NCBI GenBank assembly: GCA_002900555.1
Contig: MUGD01000027.1
Coordinates: 1-18,350 of the forward strand
Direction: 5' to 3'
DNA: 18,350 nucleotides
DNA from: Thermoplasmata archaeon M9B2D
GTDB lineage: Archaea; Thermoplasmatota; E2; DHVEG-1
Part shown: positions 1 through 7,929 of the stretch, piece by piece
Layout: the number at the start of each line of letters is the position of its first letter
Position numbering within the stretch: position 1 is the first letter of the stretch
Position numbers and translations under genes: made by a program
Notes under the pieces: generated by a model
The model's database searches: none
Seen by the model: the letters and a program-made list of their open reading frames with translations, nothing else
Told to the model about the DNA's origin: nothing

Positions 1-25
1 AATGTTTTCAGATCGGAGCAAAAGT

Positions 26-1078
26 ATGAAGATATTAGTGACTGGAACAGCGGGTTTTATAGGTTTCCATCTGGCAAAAAGATTACTCGAACGCGGCGAA
101 GAGGTCGTAGGGCTGGACAACATTAATGATTACTACGATGTCAATCTGAAATATGGACGCCTGCATGAGCTGGGGATCGCTAAAGATGCCGTAGAAGAAA
201 ATAGGTTTACTTCTTCGACGCTGTTTCCAAAACACAGATTTATCAAACTCGATCTTGCGGACCGCGAAGGTATGGAAAAGCTTTTCAGAGAGGAAAAGTT
301 CGATGCCGTCTGTCATCTTGCTGCGCAGGCGGGCGTCCGCTACTCATTGGAAAACCCGCACGCTTACATCAACAGCAATGTCGTCGGTTTTGTCAATATC
401 TTGGAAGGGTGCCGCCATCATGGCGTCAGTAACCTATCGTACGCATCAAGCTCCTCTGTCTACGGGCTGAACAGATCCCAGCCCTTTAAAACCTCCGATC
501 CTACGGAACACCCCGTCAGTCTTTATGCCGCGACCAAAAAGGCGAACGAGATGATGGCGCACACCTACAGCCATCTCTACGGGATTCAAACGACAGGGGT
601 GCGTTTTTTCACGGTTTACGGACCGTGGGGACGACCGGATATGGCGCCGATGCTCTTTACCGACGCCATTTTGAATGACAGGCCCGTCAAGGTGTTCAAC
701 CATGGCAATATGAGCCGGGACTTCACCTATGTCGATGATATCGTCGACGGTGTCATAAAGGTGATAGACAATCCTGCCAGGCCGAATGAAAACTGGGATG
801 GAAACAACCCGGAGATACAAAGCTCATCGGCACCTTACCGGATATACAATATTGGTAACAACCAGCCTGTTGCGTTGATGGCGTTTATAGAGACGATAGA
901 AAAAGCCCTCGGCAAAGTCGCTCTCAAAGAGATGCTGCCTATGCAAGACGGCGACGTTGTCTCAACGTACGCGGACGTCAGCGGCTTGATCGAAGAGTTC
1001 GGCTACAAACCCGGCACCTGCCTGGCTGACGGGATCGGCGAGTTTGTGAAATGGTACAGGGATTTTTATAATGTATAA
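26..1078 (+). CDS. UDP-glucuronate 4-epimerase (NAD-dependent SDR epimerase)
   Basis: Predicted cytoplasmic extended-SDR enzyme interconverting UDP-glucuronate and UDP-galacturonate, a sugar donor for the cluster. I chose ATG 26 rather than the in-frame ATG at 2 because a GGAG (15-18) sits 7 bases upstream and the NAD-binding fold starts immediately (MKILVTG). Counting from there, the Rossmann glycine motif is G7-T-A-G10-F-I-G13, and the catalytic pair is Y167-A-A-T-K171, preceded by an SSSSVYG stretch carrying the catalytic serine. The insert after the first strand (NDYYDVNLKYGRL, then a loop to FIKLDLAD) is typical of the UDP-GlcA epimerase group rather than GalE. At 350 residues it has the family's usual length. 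It is followed by a 79-base gap before the capA-like gene. UDP-GlcNAc 4-epimerase is a less likely alternative; substrate is inferred from family resemblance. Confidence 0.88.
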   Translation: MKILVTGTAGFIGFHLAKRLLERGEEVVGLDNINDYYDVNLKYGRLHELGIAKDAVEENRFTSSTLFPKHRFIKLDLADREGMEKLFREEKFDAVCHLAAQAGVRYSLENPHAYINSNVVGFVNILEGCRHHGVSNLSYASSSSVYGLNRSQPFKTSDPTEHPVSLYAATKKANEMMAHTYSHLYGIQTTGVRFFTVYGPWGRPDMAPMLFTDAILNDRPVKVFNHGNMSRDFTYVDDIVDGVIKVIDNPARPNENWDGNNPEIQSSSAPYRIYNIGNNQPVALMAFIETIEKALGKVALKEMLPMQDGDVVSTYADVSGLIEEFGYKPGTCLADGIGEFVKWYRDFYNV

Positions 1079-1087
1079 GGGTCTCGT

Positions 1088-1122
1088 ACCCGGTATTGTA
1101 TGGATGTTTATGCAATACGGGT
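1088..1122 (+). other. Imperfect stem-loop between epimerase and capA-like gene
   Basis: ACCC + GTATTG (1088-1098, with one bulged G at 1092) pairs with CAATAC + GGGT (1113-1122), giving about ten base pairs around a 14-base loop that can itself pair a little further. There is no T run after it, so it does not look like a standard intrinsic terminator. It may be an RNA stability or attenuation element in the only sizeable gap between the first two genes. Function is a guess. Confidence 0.35.
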
Positions 1123-1157
1123 CATGCAGGTAAAAATTACAACATAAGGAGGAATCT

Positions 1158-2138
1158 ATGAAAATAAGTTTTTTAGGCGATGTCGTTCTAGATAAACCTT
1201 ATAAAGTAGATATTGAATTAGACAACTTTGTGTTTAATCTGGAATACCCCTTGTCAACATCCGGGACTCCTGCCAAGAACAAGATAAACCTCGGGGTCGA
1301 CACCCCTTACATCAAAGAGACCTTCGGTAAATTCCCTATAGCTGTGAACCTTGCAAATAATCACATCATGGATTACGGGGAGGAGGCGTTCTTAAAGACA
1401 GTAGATTATTTGACAACCAATAGTATCGGTTTTTTTGGCGCAGGCAACACAAAAAATAATTACAACAATCCGTATATATTCGGGTTTGAAGACAAAAAGG
1501 TCGCCTTGCTCGGTTACAGTTGCCCTTCTACCCATGCTGTTTTCGGAAGCGATACTTCTAATGGGAGTGCTCTGTTGGATGTGGATGCGATCATCAAAGA
1601 TATCCACTCCTGCAGAGCAGACGTCGATATGGTTATTGTAAGTCTGCATTGGGGTGACGAAGAGATCAAATATCCAAAACCGACCGATGTCAAAAAGGCA
1701 CATATGCTCATCGATGCGGGCGCAGATATGATCTATGGGCATCATGCCCATGTGATGCAAGGCGTAGAAGTATACAAGGGTAAATATATCTTTTACGGTG
1801 TCGGGAATTTCATATTTCCAGATATCGAAGTTCCTGCCAATTATGATGGTGAGAAGTTTCAAAAAAGGATAATTAAAGTGCCACAGAAAAATAATAAACA
1901 GGCTCTTATGATCGGCCTAGATGAAAGTCTGTCCGTCTCTTGTGATACGGCATTCTTTCAAGACGGAACCGTTTCTAAAAAGAGCGTTAAAATACCAAAA
2001 TGGATTCCAAGAAATCAAAAACAGTATGATCTAGCTGTAATGTATGAAAGAAGGCTTGGAACGATGCAACGTTTTTTACAACACCCTAGACTTCCAACGT
2101 TTAAACAGATAAAGATCTTTGTAGGGTTGAAAGGATAA
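1158..2138 (+). CDS. CapA-family protein (metallophosphatase-like fold), copy A
   Basis: Member of the CapA/PgsA family, known from poly-gamma-glutamate capsule synthesis but also common in polysaccharide loci, where its reaction is mostly undefined. The family motifs are all present: N-terminal F-L-G7-D8, N67-N68-H69 within LANNHIMDYG, the SLH164-WGDE block, and GH195-H196-AH198 followed by the GVGNFIF segment. These match the metal-binding residues of the calcineurin-like fold. I see no signal peptide or membrane anchor, unlike Bacillus PgsA, so it may be cytoplasmic. An AAGGAGG (1146-1152) precedes the ATG by 5 bases. It lies 2 bases upstream of the CapK-like gene and is almost certainly cotranslated with it. 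A decayed second copy of this gene lies at 5137. The product is 326 residues. Family assignment is firm; substrate is unknown. Confidence 0.85.
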   Translation: MKISFLGDVVLDKPYKVDIELDNFVFNLEYPLSTSGTPAKNKINLGVDTPYIKETFGKFPIAVNLANNHIMDYGEEAFLKTVDYLTTNSIGFFGAGNTKNNYNNPYIFGFEDKKVALLGYSCPSTHAVFGSDTSNGSALLDVDAIIKDIHSCRADVDMVIVSLHWGDEEIKYPKPTDVKKAHMLIDAGADMIYGHHAHVMQGVEVYKGKYIFYGVGNFIFPDIEVPANYDGEKFQKRIIKVPQKNNKQALMIGLDESLSVSCDTAFFQDGTVSKKSVKIPKWIPRNQKQYDLAVMYERRLGTMQRFLQHPRLPTFKQIKIFVGLKG

Positions 2139-2140
2139 AG

Positions 2141-3493
2141 ATGCTGGGTTTACAAAAAATTTCGAATGTCATATATTTAAACATTAAGCATAAAAATATC
2201 ATCGAAAAATATGATGAGATAAAAGAGAGATGTTATATGTCTCGCTCTATAAATGAAAAGAGTCAGTTGGACAAGCTCAACACTCTTTTAAACTATGCGT
2301 ACAACAATGTTCCTTATTATAAGAGGGTATTTGAAGAGTGTGGCGTTGTCAACAACGGAGAGATCAAGCTGCAAAAAAGTTCAGATATCCAGGCCATCCC
2401 TTTTTTGACAAAAGATATCGTACGAAGGGAAAAAGAAAACATTTATTCTGTTGAGCATCAAGAGAGAGGAGGCCACAGAAATGCTTCAGGCGGCTCAACC
2501 GGTGAACCTATGATCGTTATGCAGGATAGAATGTATAGTACTAACAATGCCGCAAACTTTTTTCTTGCCCAATCATGGAGAGGCGCAGATCCATATGATA
2601 GTATTGTTAAAATATGGGGTGCTCCAAGAGACACCTATGAAGGCAAGAAACCTTTATCAGTCTCTATTAAAGATTTTTTTCGAAACAGGATCTTCTTGAA
2701 CTGTTATCTGATGTCGACCGATGACATGAAGCGATATATAAAAATATTGAACAAGCATAAACCTAAATTGATCGTTACTTATGCGCAATCCATTTATGAA
2801 ATCGCGAAATTTGTAAAAGTGAACAAGCTACATGTGGAAAAACAGAATGCGATCCACTCTGCAGCGGGACCGTTGCAAGAGCGCATGAGAAAGGAGATTG
2901 AAGATGTCTTCCAATGTAAAGTCTTTAATCATTATGGAAGCCGGGAAGTCGGAGCAATCGCCTCTGAATGTAAGGCTCACGATGGCTTGCATATCATGAT
3001 GGATCATATATTCGTAGAAGTCCTGGATGAAAACGGGAATCCGTGTGAAGCCGGTCAACAGGGCGAGATCGTAGTTACTTCACTTGACAATTATTCGATG
3101 CCGTTGATCCGTTATAGAATCGGTGATGTCGGAGTCATGCAGGAGTATAGAAAATGTTCTTGTGGATGTACCTACCCGAAACTACAGAAGGTGACAGGTC
3201 GGACGACAGACATGTTCAAGACAATCAATAATTCCGTTTTTCACGGTACCTATTTTCACGGACTGTTTTGGTACAAAAACTGGGTAAAGGCCTTCCAGGT
3301 AATACAAAAACGGTTGGACCTGATCATTGTCAGGTTTGTAAAAGAGGGGAAAGTACCCGAAGAAGACCTGGACGACATCGAAGAAAAAATAAAGATCGTA
3401 ATGGGACAAGAGTGTACGGTTGTTTTTGAGTTTGTGGACAGTATCCCAAAAACAAAAACCGGCAAATACTTATATACAATATCGGAAGTGTAA
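2141..3493 (+). CDS. CapK/PaaK-like AMP-forming adenylating enzyme, copy A
   Basis: Adenylate-forming enzyme of the phenylacetate-CoA ligase-like CapK group, expected to activate a carboxylic acid with ATP in the cytoplasm. Motifs run in the right order: the ATP-binding loop S116-GGSTGEP123, NHYGSREVG (about residues 263-271), R324-YRIGD329, the hinge G353-RTTD357, and a C-terminal PKTKTGK442 with the expected catalytic lysine. A Cys-x-Cys-x-Cys stretch precedes the hinge, as in PaaK relatives. At 450 residues it has normal CapK length. It starts 2 bases after the CapA-like stop, with AAAGGA 5 bases upstream. In capsule loci such enzymes are suspected to supply an acyl or amino-acid substituent, but the substrate cannot be read from sequence. 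A second copy of equal length starts at 5378. Confidence 0.85.
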   Translation: MLGLQKISNVIYLNIKHKNIIEKYDEIKERCYMSRSINEKSQLDKLNTLLNYAYNNVPYYKRVFEECGVVNNGEIKLQKSSDIQAIPFLTKDIVRREKENIYSVEHQERGGHRNASGGSTGEPMIVMQDRMYSTNNAANFFLAQSWRGADPYDSIVKIWGAPRDTYEGKKPLSVSIKDFFRNRIFLNCYLMSTDDMKRYIKILNKHKPKLIVTYAQSIYEIAKFVKVNKLHVEKQNAIHSAAGPLQERMRKEIEDVFQCKVFNHYGSREVGAIASECKAHDGLHIMMDHIFVEVLDENGNPCEAGQQGEIVVTSLDNYSMPLIRYRIGDVGVMQEYRKCSCGCTYPKLQKVTGRTTDMFKTINNSVFHGTYFHGLFWYKNWVKAFQVIQKRLDLIIVRFVKEGKVPEEDLDDIEEKIKIVMGQECTVVFEFVDSIPKTKTGKYLYTISEV

Positions 3494-3603
3494 GTGATTG
3501 AGAAGAAGGTTGCTAAAGACACGTAAATTGTGGATTATAAAGAGGATAAAGGTTGGCTGACGCCACGGTGAGAATATAACATGCTCTAAGGAGTTTTATA
3601 CAG

Positions 3604-3885
3604 ATGATTAGTCAAATAAAGAGCAACAATATTCGTGCCTTATATGATTTGAGAGGTATAGTTATATTCTCATTCGTCGTTTATCACTATTTCTTTTTTT
3701 ATTATCGGCAAGTTGAAACAAACGACATATTAATTCAGAGCTGTAAAATATTCAACGACGATCTAAATCCAGGAGGATTGGGAGTGTCGTTTTTAATTAT
3801 GACGATAATTTTATTTGTTGTATATCGACATATTGAGAATTGTACAAACAAATTTGGACATGAATATGTTAAACATGATAGATAA
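3604..3885 (+). pseudogene. Acyltransferase-3 family remnant (internal deletion)
   Basis: A 93-residue frame preceded by TAAGGAG (3587-3593). Its start (NNIRALYDLRGIVIFSFVVYHYF) closely resembles the N-terminus and first membrane helix of acyltransferase-3 (OatA/NodX-like) proteins that acylate sugars. From about residue 58 onward (NPGG, then a hydrophobic helix ending YRHIEN...NKF) it resembles the last helix and cytoplasmic tail of the same family, which usually ends in an IEKPF-like motif. Intact members have about 350 residues and some ten helices, so the middle appears to be missing in frame. I read this as a deletion remnant with little chance of activity. Its end overlaps the flippase start by about 20 bases, so its ribosome-binding site could still feed translation into the flippase. 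A genuine small membrane protein is the alternative. Confidence 0.6.
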
Positions 3886-5140
3886 TATCAAACAAAATAC
3901 TTATATTATGCAAATAATGACGTTAATGTCAGGAACCTTGATTGCGCAAATAGTGATGTTGGTGTTTATCCCAATTATTACACGTTTGTACACACCGGAT
4001 GAATTTGGAATCTATTCACTGTTTTTTTCTATTGTAAATATTATAGGTCTGATTTCGAGCTGGAAATATGATCAGGCGATTATGCTGCCCGAATCAGATA
4101 AAGATGCGCAGGCATTGGTTTTTTTATCAGTTTTAATCACTTTAGGCATGGTGTGTTTAGTTGTTTTAGGACTGTTGTTATTTAATGAATTTTTTATTGA
4201 TTACTTTAAGGGTCAGTCTCATTTAGTTTGGATGATTCCATTGGGAGTGCTGTTAATTGGTCTTCTACAGATTTTCAAGGCCTATTCCAGCAGGCATCAG
4301 TTTTATATAAAGCTGGCAACCGTACGTGTTGCCAACTCCTTTGCGATAGTTGGCGTCCAAGGCCTAAGTAAATATCTGTTTAATTTTGATGGCCTTATTT
4401 TAGGCAAGCTGGCGGCAGATGCACTTTCATTGTTCTTATTAGTAAGATTCCATATAAAAAAACAAACTTTGCAATTAAAATCACTTTCACGAAGACGTTT
4501 GGGAGCTAATGCAAAAAGACATGATCATTTTCCTAGGTATCAAAGTTTTACAGTCTTGTTAAATGCAATTTCTCAAAATATTCCTGTATTGCTTTTTGCC
4601 TCTTTTTACTCAGCAGAAGTTGCAGGATTATATGCATTGACTATTAGAGTTTTACAGGTGCCTGTTGGACTAATAGGTTCGTCAACTAGGGAAGTCTATT
4701 ATCAAAAAGCATCAAAAATGTATGCTGGAGGTAAAAATATTTTTAGTTTGTATCTTAAAACTACACTAGCGTTATTGAAAATATTTATAGCGCCTTTTTT
4801 TGTGGTTTTATTTTTTGGAGATTATCTTTTCACTTTTGTCTTTGGTCAACAATGGGTAATGTCTGGTACTTTCGCACAGATTTTAATATTATGGTTTTTG
4901 TTTCTGTTTATAAACTCACCATCAATTGCTACTTTTAGTATTTTAAATCTTCAAAAAATTCAAATGAAAGTAGAAATCATTTCTGTTTTTTTTAGATTTT
5001 CATCTATTTATGCAGGTTATTACTTTTTTGATTCATATATAACATCAATTGTATTTTTTGTAATCACTAGTATTGCTGTTAATGTCTTTTCAATACTATA
5101 TATATATGTTAAACTTAAAAATACAAGGAGCTATCTATGA
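3866..5140 (+). CDS. Wzx-type polysaccharide flippase
   Basis: Integral membrane protein of the MOP/Wzx superfamily that moves undecaprenyl-linked repeat units to the periplasmic face. The signature region near the N-terminus reads LMSGTLIAQIVM...PIITRLYTPDEFGIY, then a SSWKYDQAIMLP segment and DKDAQAL, all typical of the O-antigen flippase family. Some twelve hydrophobic helices follow. The start is ambiguous: in-frame ATGs occur at 3815, 3860, 3866 and 3875. I prefer 3866 because a TTGGA lies 7 bases upstream and family members begin close to the first helix; this gives 424 residues. It is strongly AT-rich compared with neighbouring genes, which suggests separate ancestry. Its stop overlaps the decayed capA start (ATGA). 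Family is secure, the transported unit unknown. Confidence 0.85.
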   Translation: MLNMIDNIKQNTYIMQIMTLMSGTLIAQIVMLVFIPIITRLYTPDEFGIYSLFFSIVNIIGLISSWKYDQAIMLPESDKDAQALVFLSVLITLGMVCLVVLGLLLFNEFFIDYFKGQSHLVWMIPLGVLLIGLLQIFKAYSSRHQFYIKLATVRVANSFAIVGVQGLSKYLFNFDGLILGKLAADALSLFLLVRFHIKKQTLQLKSLSRRRLGANAKRHDHFPRYQSFTVLLNAISQNIPVLLFASFYSAEVAGLYALTIRVLQVPVGLIGSSTREVYYQKASKMYAGGKNIFSLYLKTTLALLKIFIAPFFVVLFFGDYLFTFVFGQQWVMSGTFAQILILWFLFLFINSPSIATFSILNLQKIQMKVEIISVFFRFSSIYAGYYFFDSYITSIVFFVITSIAVNVFSILYIYVKLKNTRSYL

Positions 5141-5342
5141 ACGACGCCGTTTTAGATGAACCTTATAAGGTAGATGTTGCGTTAGACGATTTTGTGTTTA
5201 ATTTGGAATACACCTTGTCGACATCAGGAACTCCCGCCAAGAACAAAATAAACCTGGGGACCGACATGCCGTACATCAAAGAGATCTTTAGCAAATTCTC
5301 CATAGCTGTGAACCTTTAAATAATCACATCATGGATTACGGG
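5137..5342 (+). pseudogene. Decayed capA-like gene, copy B
   Basis: Remnant of a second copy of the gene at 1158. The RBS and ATG are preserved, but 15 bases after ATGAA are missing in frame, removing the K-I-S-F-L-G segment that leads into the first metal-binding motif. Similarity then continues to the L-A-N-N-H motif, where TTGCAAA of copy A has become TTTAAA: a one-base loss that shifts frame and puts a TAA at 5317-5319 after 60 codons. DNA similarity persists to about 5342 (GATTACGGG) and then stops abruptly; some 750 bases of the original gene are deleted up to its last few bases. The remnant lacks all catalytic histidines and cannot be functional. Its ATG overlaps the flippase stop, so it may persist as a translational link toward the CapK-like gene. 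Confidence 0.85.
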
Positions 5343-5377
5343 ATAGTTAACTTTAACATATCTAAAAAAGGATAGTT

Positions 5378-6730
5378 GTGCTGGGTTTACAGAAAATTTC
5401 GAATGTCATATATTTAAATATTAAGCACAAAAATATCATCGAAAAATATCATGAGATAAAAGAGAGAAGTTTATTATCTCAATCAGAAAATGAAAAGAGT
5501 CAGATATGCAAGCTCAACACTCTTTTAAACTATGCGTACAACAATGTTCCTTATTATAAGAGGGTATTTGAATTGTGTGGCGTTGTCAATAACGGAGAGA
5601 TCAAGCTGCAAAAAAATTCAGATATCCAGGCCATCCCTTTTTTGACAAAAGATATTATACGACAGGAAAAAGAAAATATTTATTCTGTTGAGCATCAAAA
5701 GAGAGGAAGCCGCAAAAATACTTCAGGCGGTTCAACAGGTGAACCCGTAGTCTTTTTGCAGGATAGAATGTATCGTATTAATAATTCAGCAAATTTCTTT
5801 CTTGCTCAATCATGGAGAGGCGCAGATCCATATGATAGTATTGTTAAAATATGGGGTGCTCCAAGAGATACCTATGAAGGCAAGAAACCCTTAATAGCAT
5901 CTATTAAAGATTATTTTCGGAGTAGAATTGTTTTGAATAATCTTATGATGTCAAACAGTGACATGAAACGATACATAAAAATATTGAACAAGCATAAACC
6001 AAAATTGATTGTTGCTTATGCTCAATCCATCTATGAAATTGCAAAATTTGCGAAAGCAAACAGGATACATGTCAAAAAACAGAATGCAATTCACACTGCG
6101 GCCGGACCTTTATATGATTTCATGAGAAAAGAGATTGGAGATGTCTTCCAATGTGAAGTCTTTAATCATTATGGAAGCCGGGAAGTAGGAGCAATTGCCT
6201 CTGAATGCAAGGCTCACGACGGCTTGCATATCATGATGGAACATACATTGGTTGAAGTTTTAGATGAAAGTGGAAGGCCGTGCCAGCCTGGTGAAGAGGG
6301 AGAAATTTTCGTCACGACACTTAATAATTATTCGATGCCAATAATTCGCTATAAAATTGGTGATATCGGAATTATGCAGGAGTATAAAAAATGTTCATGT
6401 GGATGTACCTATCCAAAACTACAGGAGGTTACAGGTCGAACAACAGACCTTTTTAAGACAATAAATAATAGCATCGTCAGTGGAGCATATTTTATCGTAG
6501 TATTGTTTTTCAGAAAAGGTATAAAAGCTTATCAGGTCATTCAAAAGCGATTGGATCTAATTGTTGTAAAAATTGTGAAAGATGGAGAAGTGTCAAAAGA
6601 GGACTTGCTTGATATCGAAGAAAAAATAAAGATCGTAATGGGACAAGAGTGTAATGTAGTTTTTGAATTTGTGGATAGTATCCCAAAAACAAAAACCGGT
6701 AAACATTTATATACTATATCTGAACTATGA
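5378..6730 (+). CDS. CapK/PaaK-like AMP-forming adenylating enzyme, copy B
   Basis: Second 450-residue CapK-like enzyme, colinear with the one at 2141. It keeps every motif: S116-GGSTGEP123, NHYGSREVG, R324-YKIGD329, G353-RTTD357, the three-cysteine stretch and PKTKTGK442, so it should still adenylate a carboxylic acid. The start codon is GTG where copy A has ATG, with AAGGA 5 bases upstream; the following residues MLGLQKISNVIYL are identical in both copies, supporting this start. Differences cluster in a few patches (about residues 31-45, 107-136, 174-196 and 366-382), which could mean altered substrate choice or relaxed constraint. It overlaps the next gene by ATGA. Unlike copy A it has no intact CapA partner beside it. 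Product identity is firm at family level only. Confidence 0.85.
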   Translation: MLGLQKISNVIYLNIKHKNIIEKYHEIKERSLLSQSENEKSQICKLNTLLNYAYNNVPYYKRVFELCGVVNNGEIKLQKNSDIQAIPFLTKDIIRQEKENIYSVEHQKRGSRKNTSGGSTGEPVVFLQDRMYRINNSANFFLAQSWRGADPYDSIVKIWGAPRDTYEGKKPLIASIKDYFRSRIVLNNLMMSNSDMKRYIKILNKHKPKLIVAYAQSIYEIAKFAKANRIHVKKQNAIHTAAGPLYDFMRKEIGDVFQCEVFNHYGSREVGAIASECKAHDGLHIMMEHTLVEVLDESGRPCQPGEEGEIFVTTLNNYSMPIIRYKIGDIGIMQEYKKCSCGCTYPKLQEVTGRTTDLFKTINNSIVSGAYFIVVLFFRKGIKAYQVIQKRLDLIVVKIVKDGEVSKEDLLDIEEKIKIVMGQECNVVFEFVDSIPKTKTGKHLYTISEL

Positions 6731-7929
6731 GCAATCGAATAGAAGAGTATTCACTGGCAGTACTGACGACACTGTTTGTCTCTTCACTGATTATATTTGA
6801 CCTTCCTGTAAACGTTGTTTACAATAATATATTAAATCTTGCATTATGGGCACTTTTTGGAATTTTTTTCATAGCGAACAAACACTACAACCTGGTCCTC
6901 GGAAAGATGACGCTTGGCTATATCTCTTTTACGATATTTTCTCTAAGCAGTGTATTCTGGGCGTTGGACTTTGATCTGGCTTTTACCAATGCGATGAGTA
7001 TGACGGTTATAAGCATCAATTTTATTGTACTGCACGCTCTCTTCAAACGCTACGAGCTTGAAAACACTGTTTTGTATGGTATTTTGCTCGGTGTTGCCTA
7101 TAACTACATGATCGCTTTCAACCTTATAGGTGTCAATTATGAGGTTTATGAATTCGGAAGATTTATAGGAAGCGTCGGAAATCCAAATAAACTTGGTATT
7201 ATCATGCTTTTTTCTATATTTGCCAGTTTGGTTTTACTTTCGTATTCAAATATAAAATTCTATTTTAAGATATACAATTATATTAATATTCTTTTGGCCT
7301 CATATATCATTTTTTTGACTATCTCAAAAAAAGCTATTATTCTTGCCCCTCTGTTGGTTCTGGCATCTGTCTCAATTAGAAATTTCAGTATCAAAAATTT
7401 TTTTTTATTCGTGTTTATCGCGTTTGTCTCATTTGAACTACTAATTACCTATGTTGATTTTGACCAGTTGCTAACCATGTATGAACTGTTTACAGAAAGA
7501 TTTTTAGGTATGATTGATGTCATATATGGGCAGTCAGGAGATGACAGTTCCAATGAGAGAAAACAGCTTGTCTTGCAAGGGATTGATGTGTTTTCAAATA
7601 ATCCTGTCTCAGGCATCGGTCTCGGTAACTTCAGATTGCTGGCAGGGAAGTATGCGCACAACAATTATGTAGAGTTGCTTACCGGAGTTGGCATGGTTGG
7701 TACAGCACTGTATTACAGTATGTTTCTCTTTCTGTTTGCAAAGATCAACAGGATGCATGCCTCGAGTCTGAGAAAATATTTTATCGCGATGACCTTTATT
7801 CTGCTCATCATGGATCTGGCTGTTGTCTCTTATTTTAATAAATTGACCATGTTGATTCTGTTGTATATGTACTATGTGGCAGAAAATACCGAAGAACATG
7901 GAAGAAGTTTTCAAAAAGGAATCAGATGA
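6727..7929 (+). CDS. Wzy/O-antigen ligase-like polytopic membrane protein
   Basis: Roughly ten to eleven hydrophobic helices across 400 residues, with a large periplasmic-type loop (about residues 240-310). The segment SGIGLGNF, then AH311-NNYVELLTGVGMVGTALY near the C-terminus, fits the conserved region of the O-antigen ligase/polymerase (Wzy_C, WaaL) superfamily, including the essential histidine. An internal GNPNKLG motif also recurs in this group. It most likely polymerises the repeat units in the periplasm (Wzy); ligase function is possible since the two are hard to tell apart. ATG 6727 overlaps the preceding stop (ATGA), and its own end overlaps the next gene likewise, so expression is tightly coupled with the CapK-like and deacetylase-like genes. 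Confidence 0.8.
   Translation: MSNRIEEYSLAVLTTLFVSSLIIFDLPVNVVYNNILNLALWALFGIFFIANKHYNLVLGKMTLGYISFTIFSLSSVFWALDFDLAFTNAMSMTVISINFIVLHALFKRYELENTVLYGILLGVAYNYMIAFNLIGVNYEVYEFGRFIGSVGNPNKLGIIMLFSIFASLVLLSYSNIKFYFKIYNYINILLASYIIFLTISKKAIILAPLLVLASVSIRNFSIKNFFLFVFIAFVSFELLITYVDFDQLLTMYELFTERFLGMIDVIYGQSGDDSSNERKQLVLQGIDVFSNNPVSGIGLGNFRLLAGKYAHNNYVELLTGVGMVGTALYYSMFLFLFAKINRMHASSLRKYFIAMTFILLIMDLAVVSYFNKLTMLILLYMYYVAENTEEHGRSFQKGIR

Larger units (their letters stand above)
1146..3493 (+). repeat. capA-capK duplication, copy A (intact)
   Basis: The segment from the ribosome-binding site of the CapA-like gene to the end of the CapK-like gene is repeated, degraded in part, at 5125-6730. Perfectly identical DNA blocks include 2272-2335 (matching 5509-5572) and 2570-2631 (matching 5807-5868). 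The two copies are in direct orientation, about 1.6 kb apart, separated by the acyltransferase remnant and the flippase gene. Confidence 0.85.
5125..6730 (+). repeat. capA-capK duplication, copy B (capA part decayed)
   Basis: Second copy of the block at 1146-3493. It begins with the AAGGAG ribosome-binding site, keeps about 70 codons of capA-like sequence, lacks the rest, rejoins just before the CapK start at a shared AAAGGATA, and then carries a full-length CapK-like gene. The two proteins align without a gap over 450 residues at roughly four identical positions in five by eye. Confidence 0.85.

Noticed and set aside
446..820. Long antisense frame inside the epimerase gene
   Set aside because: It lies fully within a clear SDR enzyme gene, has no family resemblance and follows the sense codon pattern.
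1158..2138. Poly-gamma-glutamate capsule operon
   Set aside because: Only the CapA-like protein is present; there are no CapB/PgsB ligase or CapC/PgsC genes, and the neighbours are Wzx/Wzy-type glycan genes.
3494..3603. Insertion-sequence remnant between CapK copy A and the acyltransferase remnant
   Set aside because: I found no terminal inverted repeats, target duplication or transposase fragment in these 110 bases.
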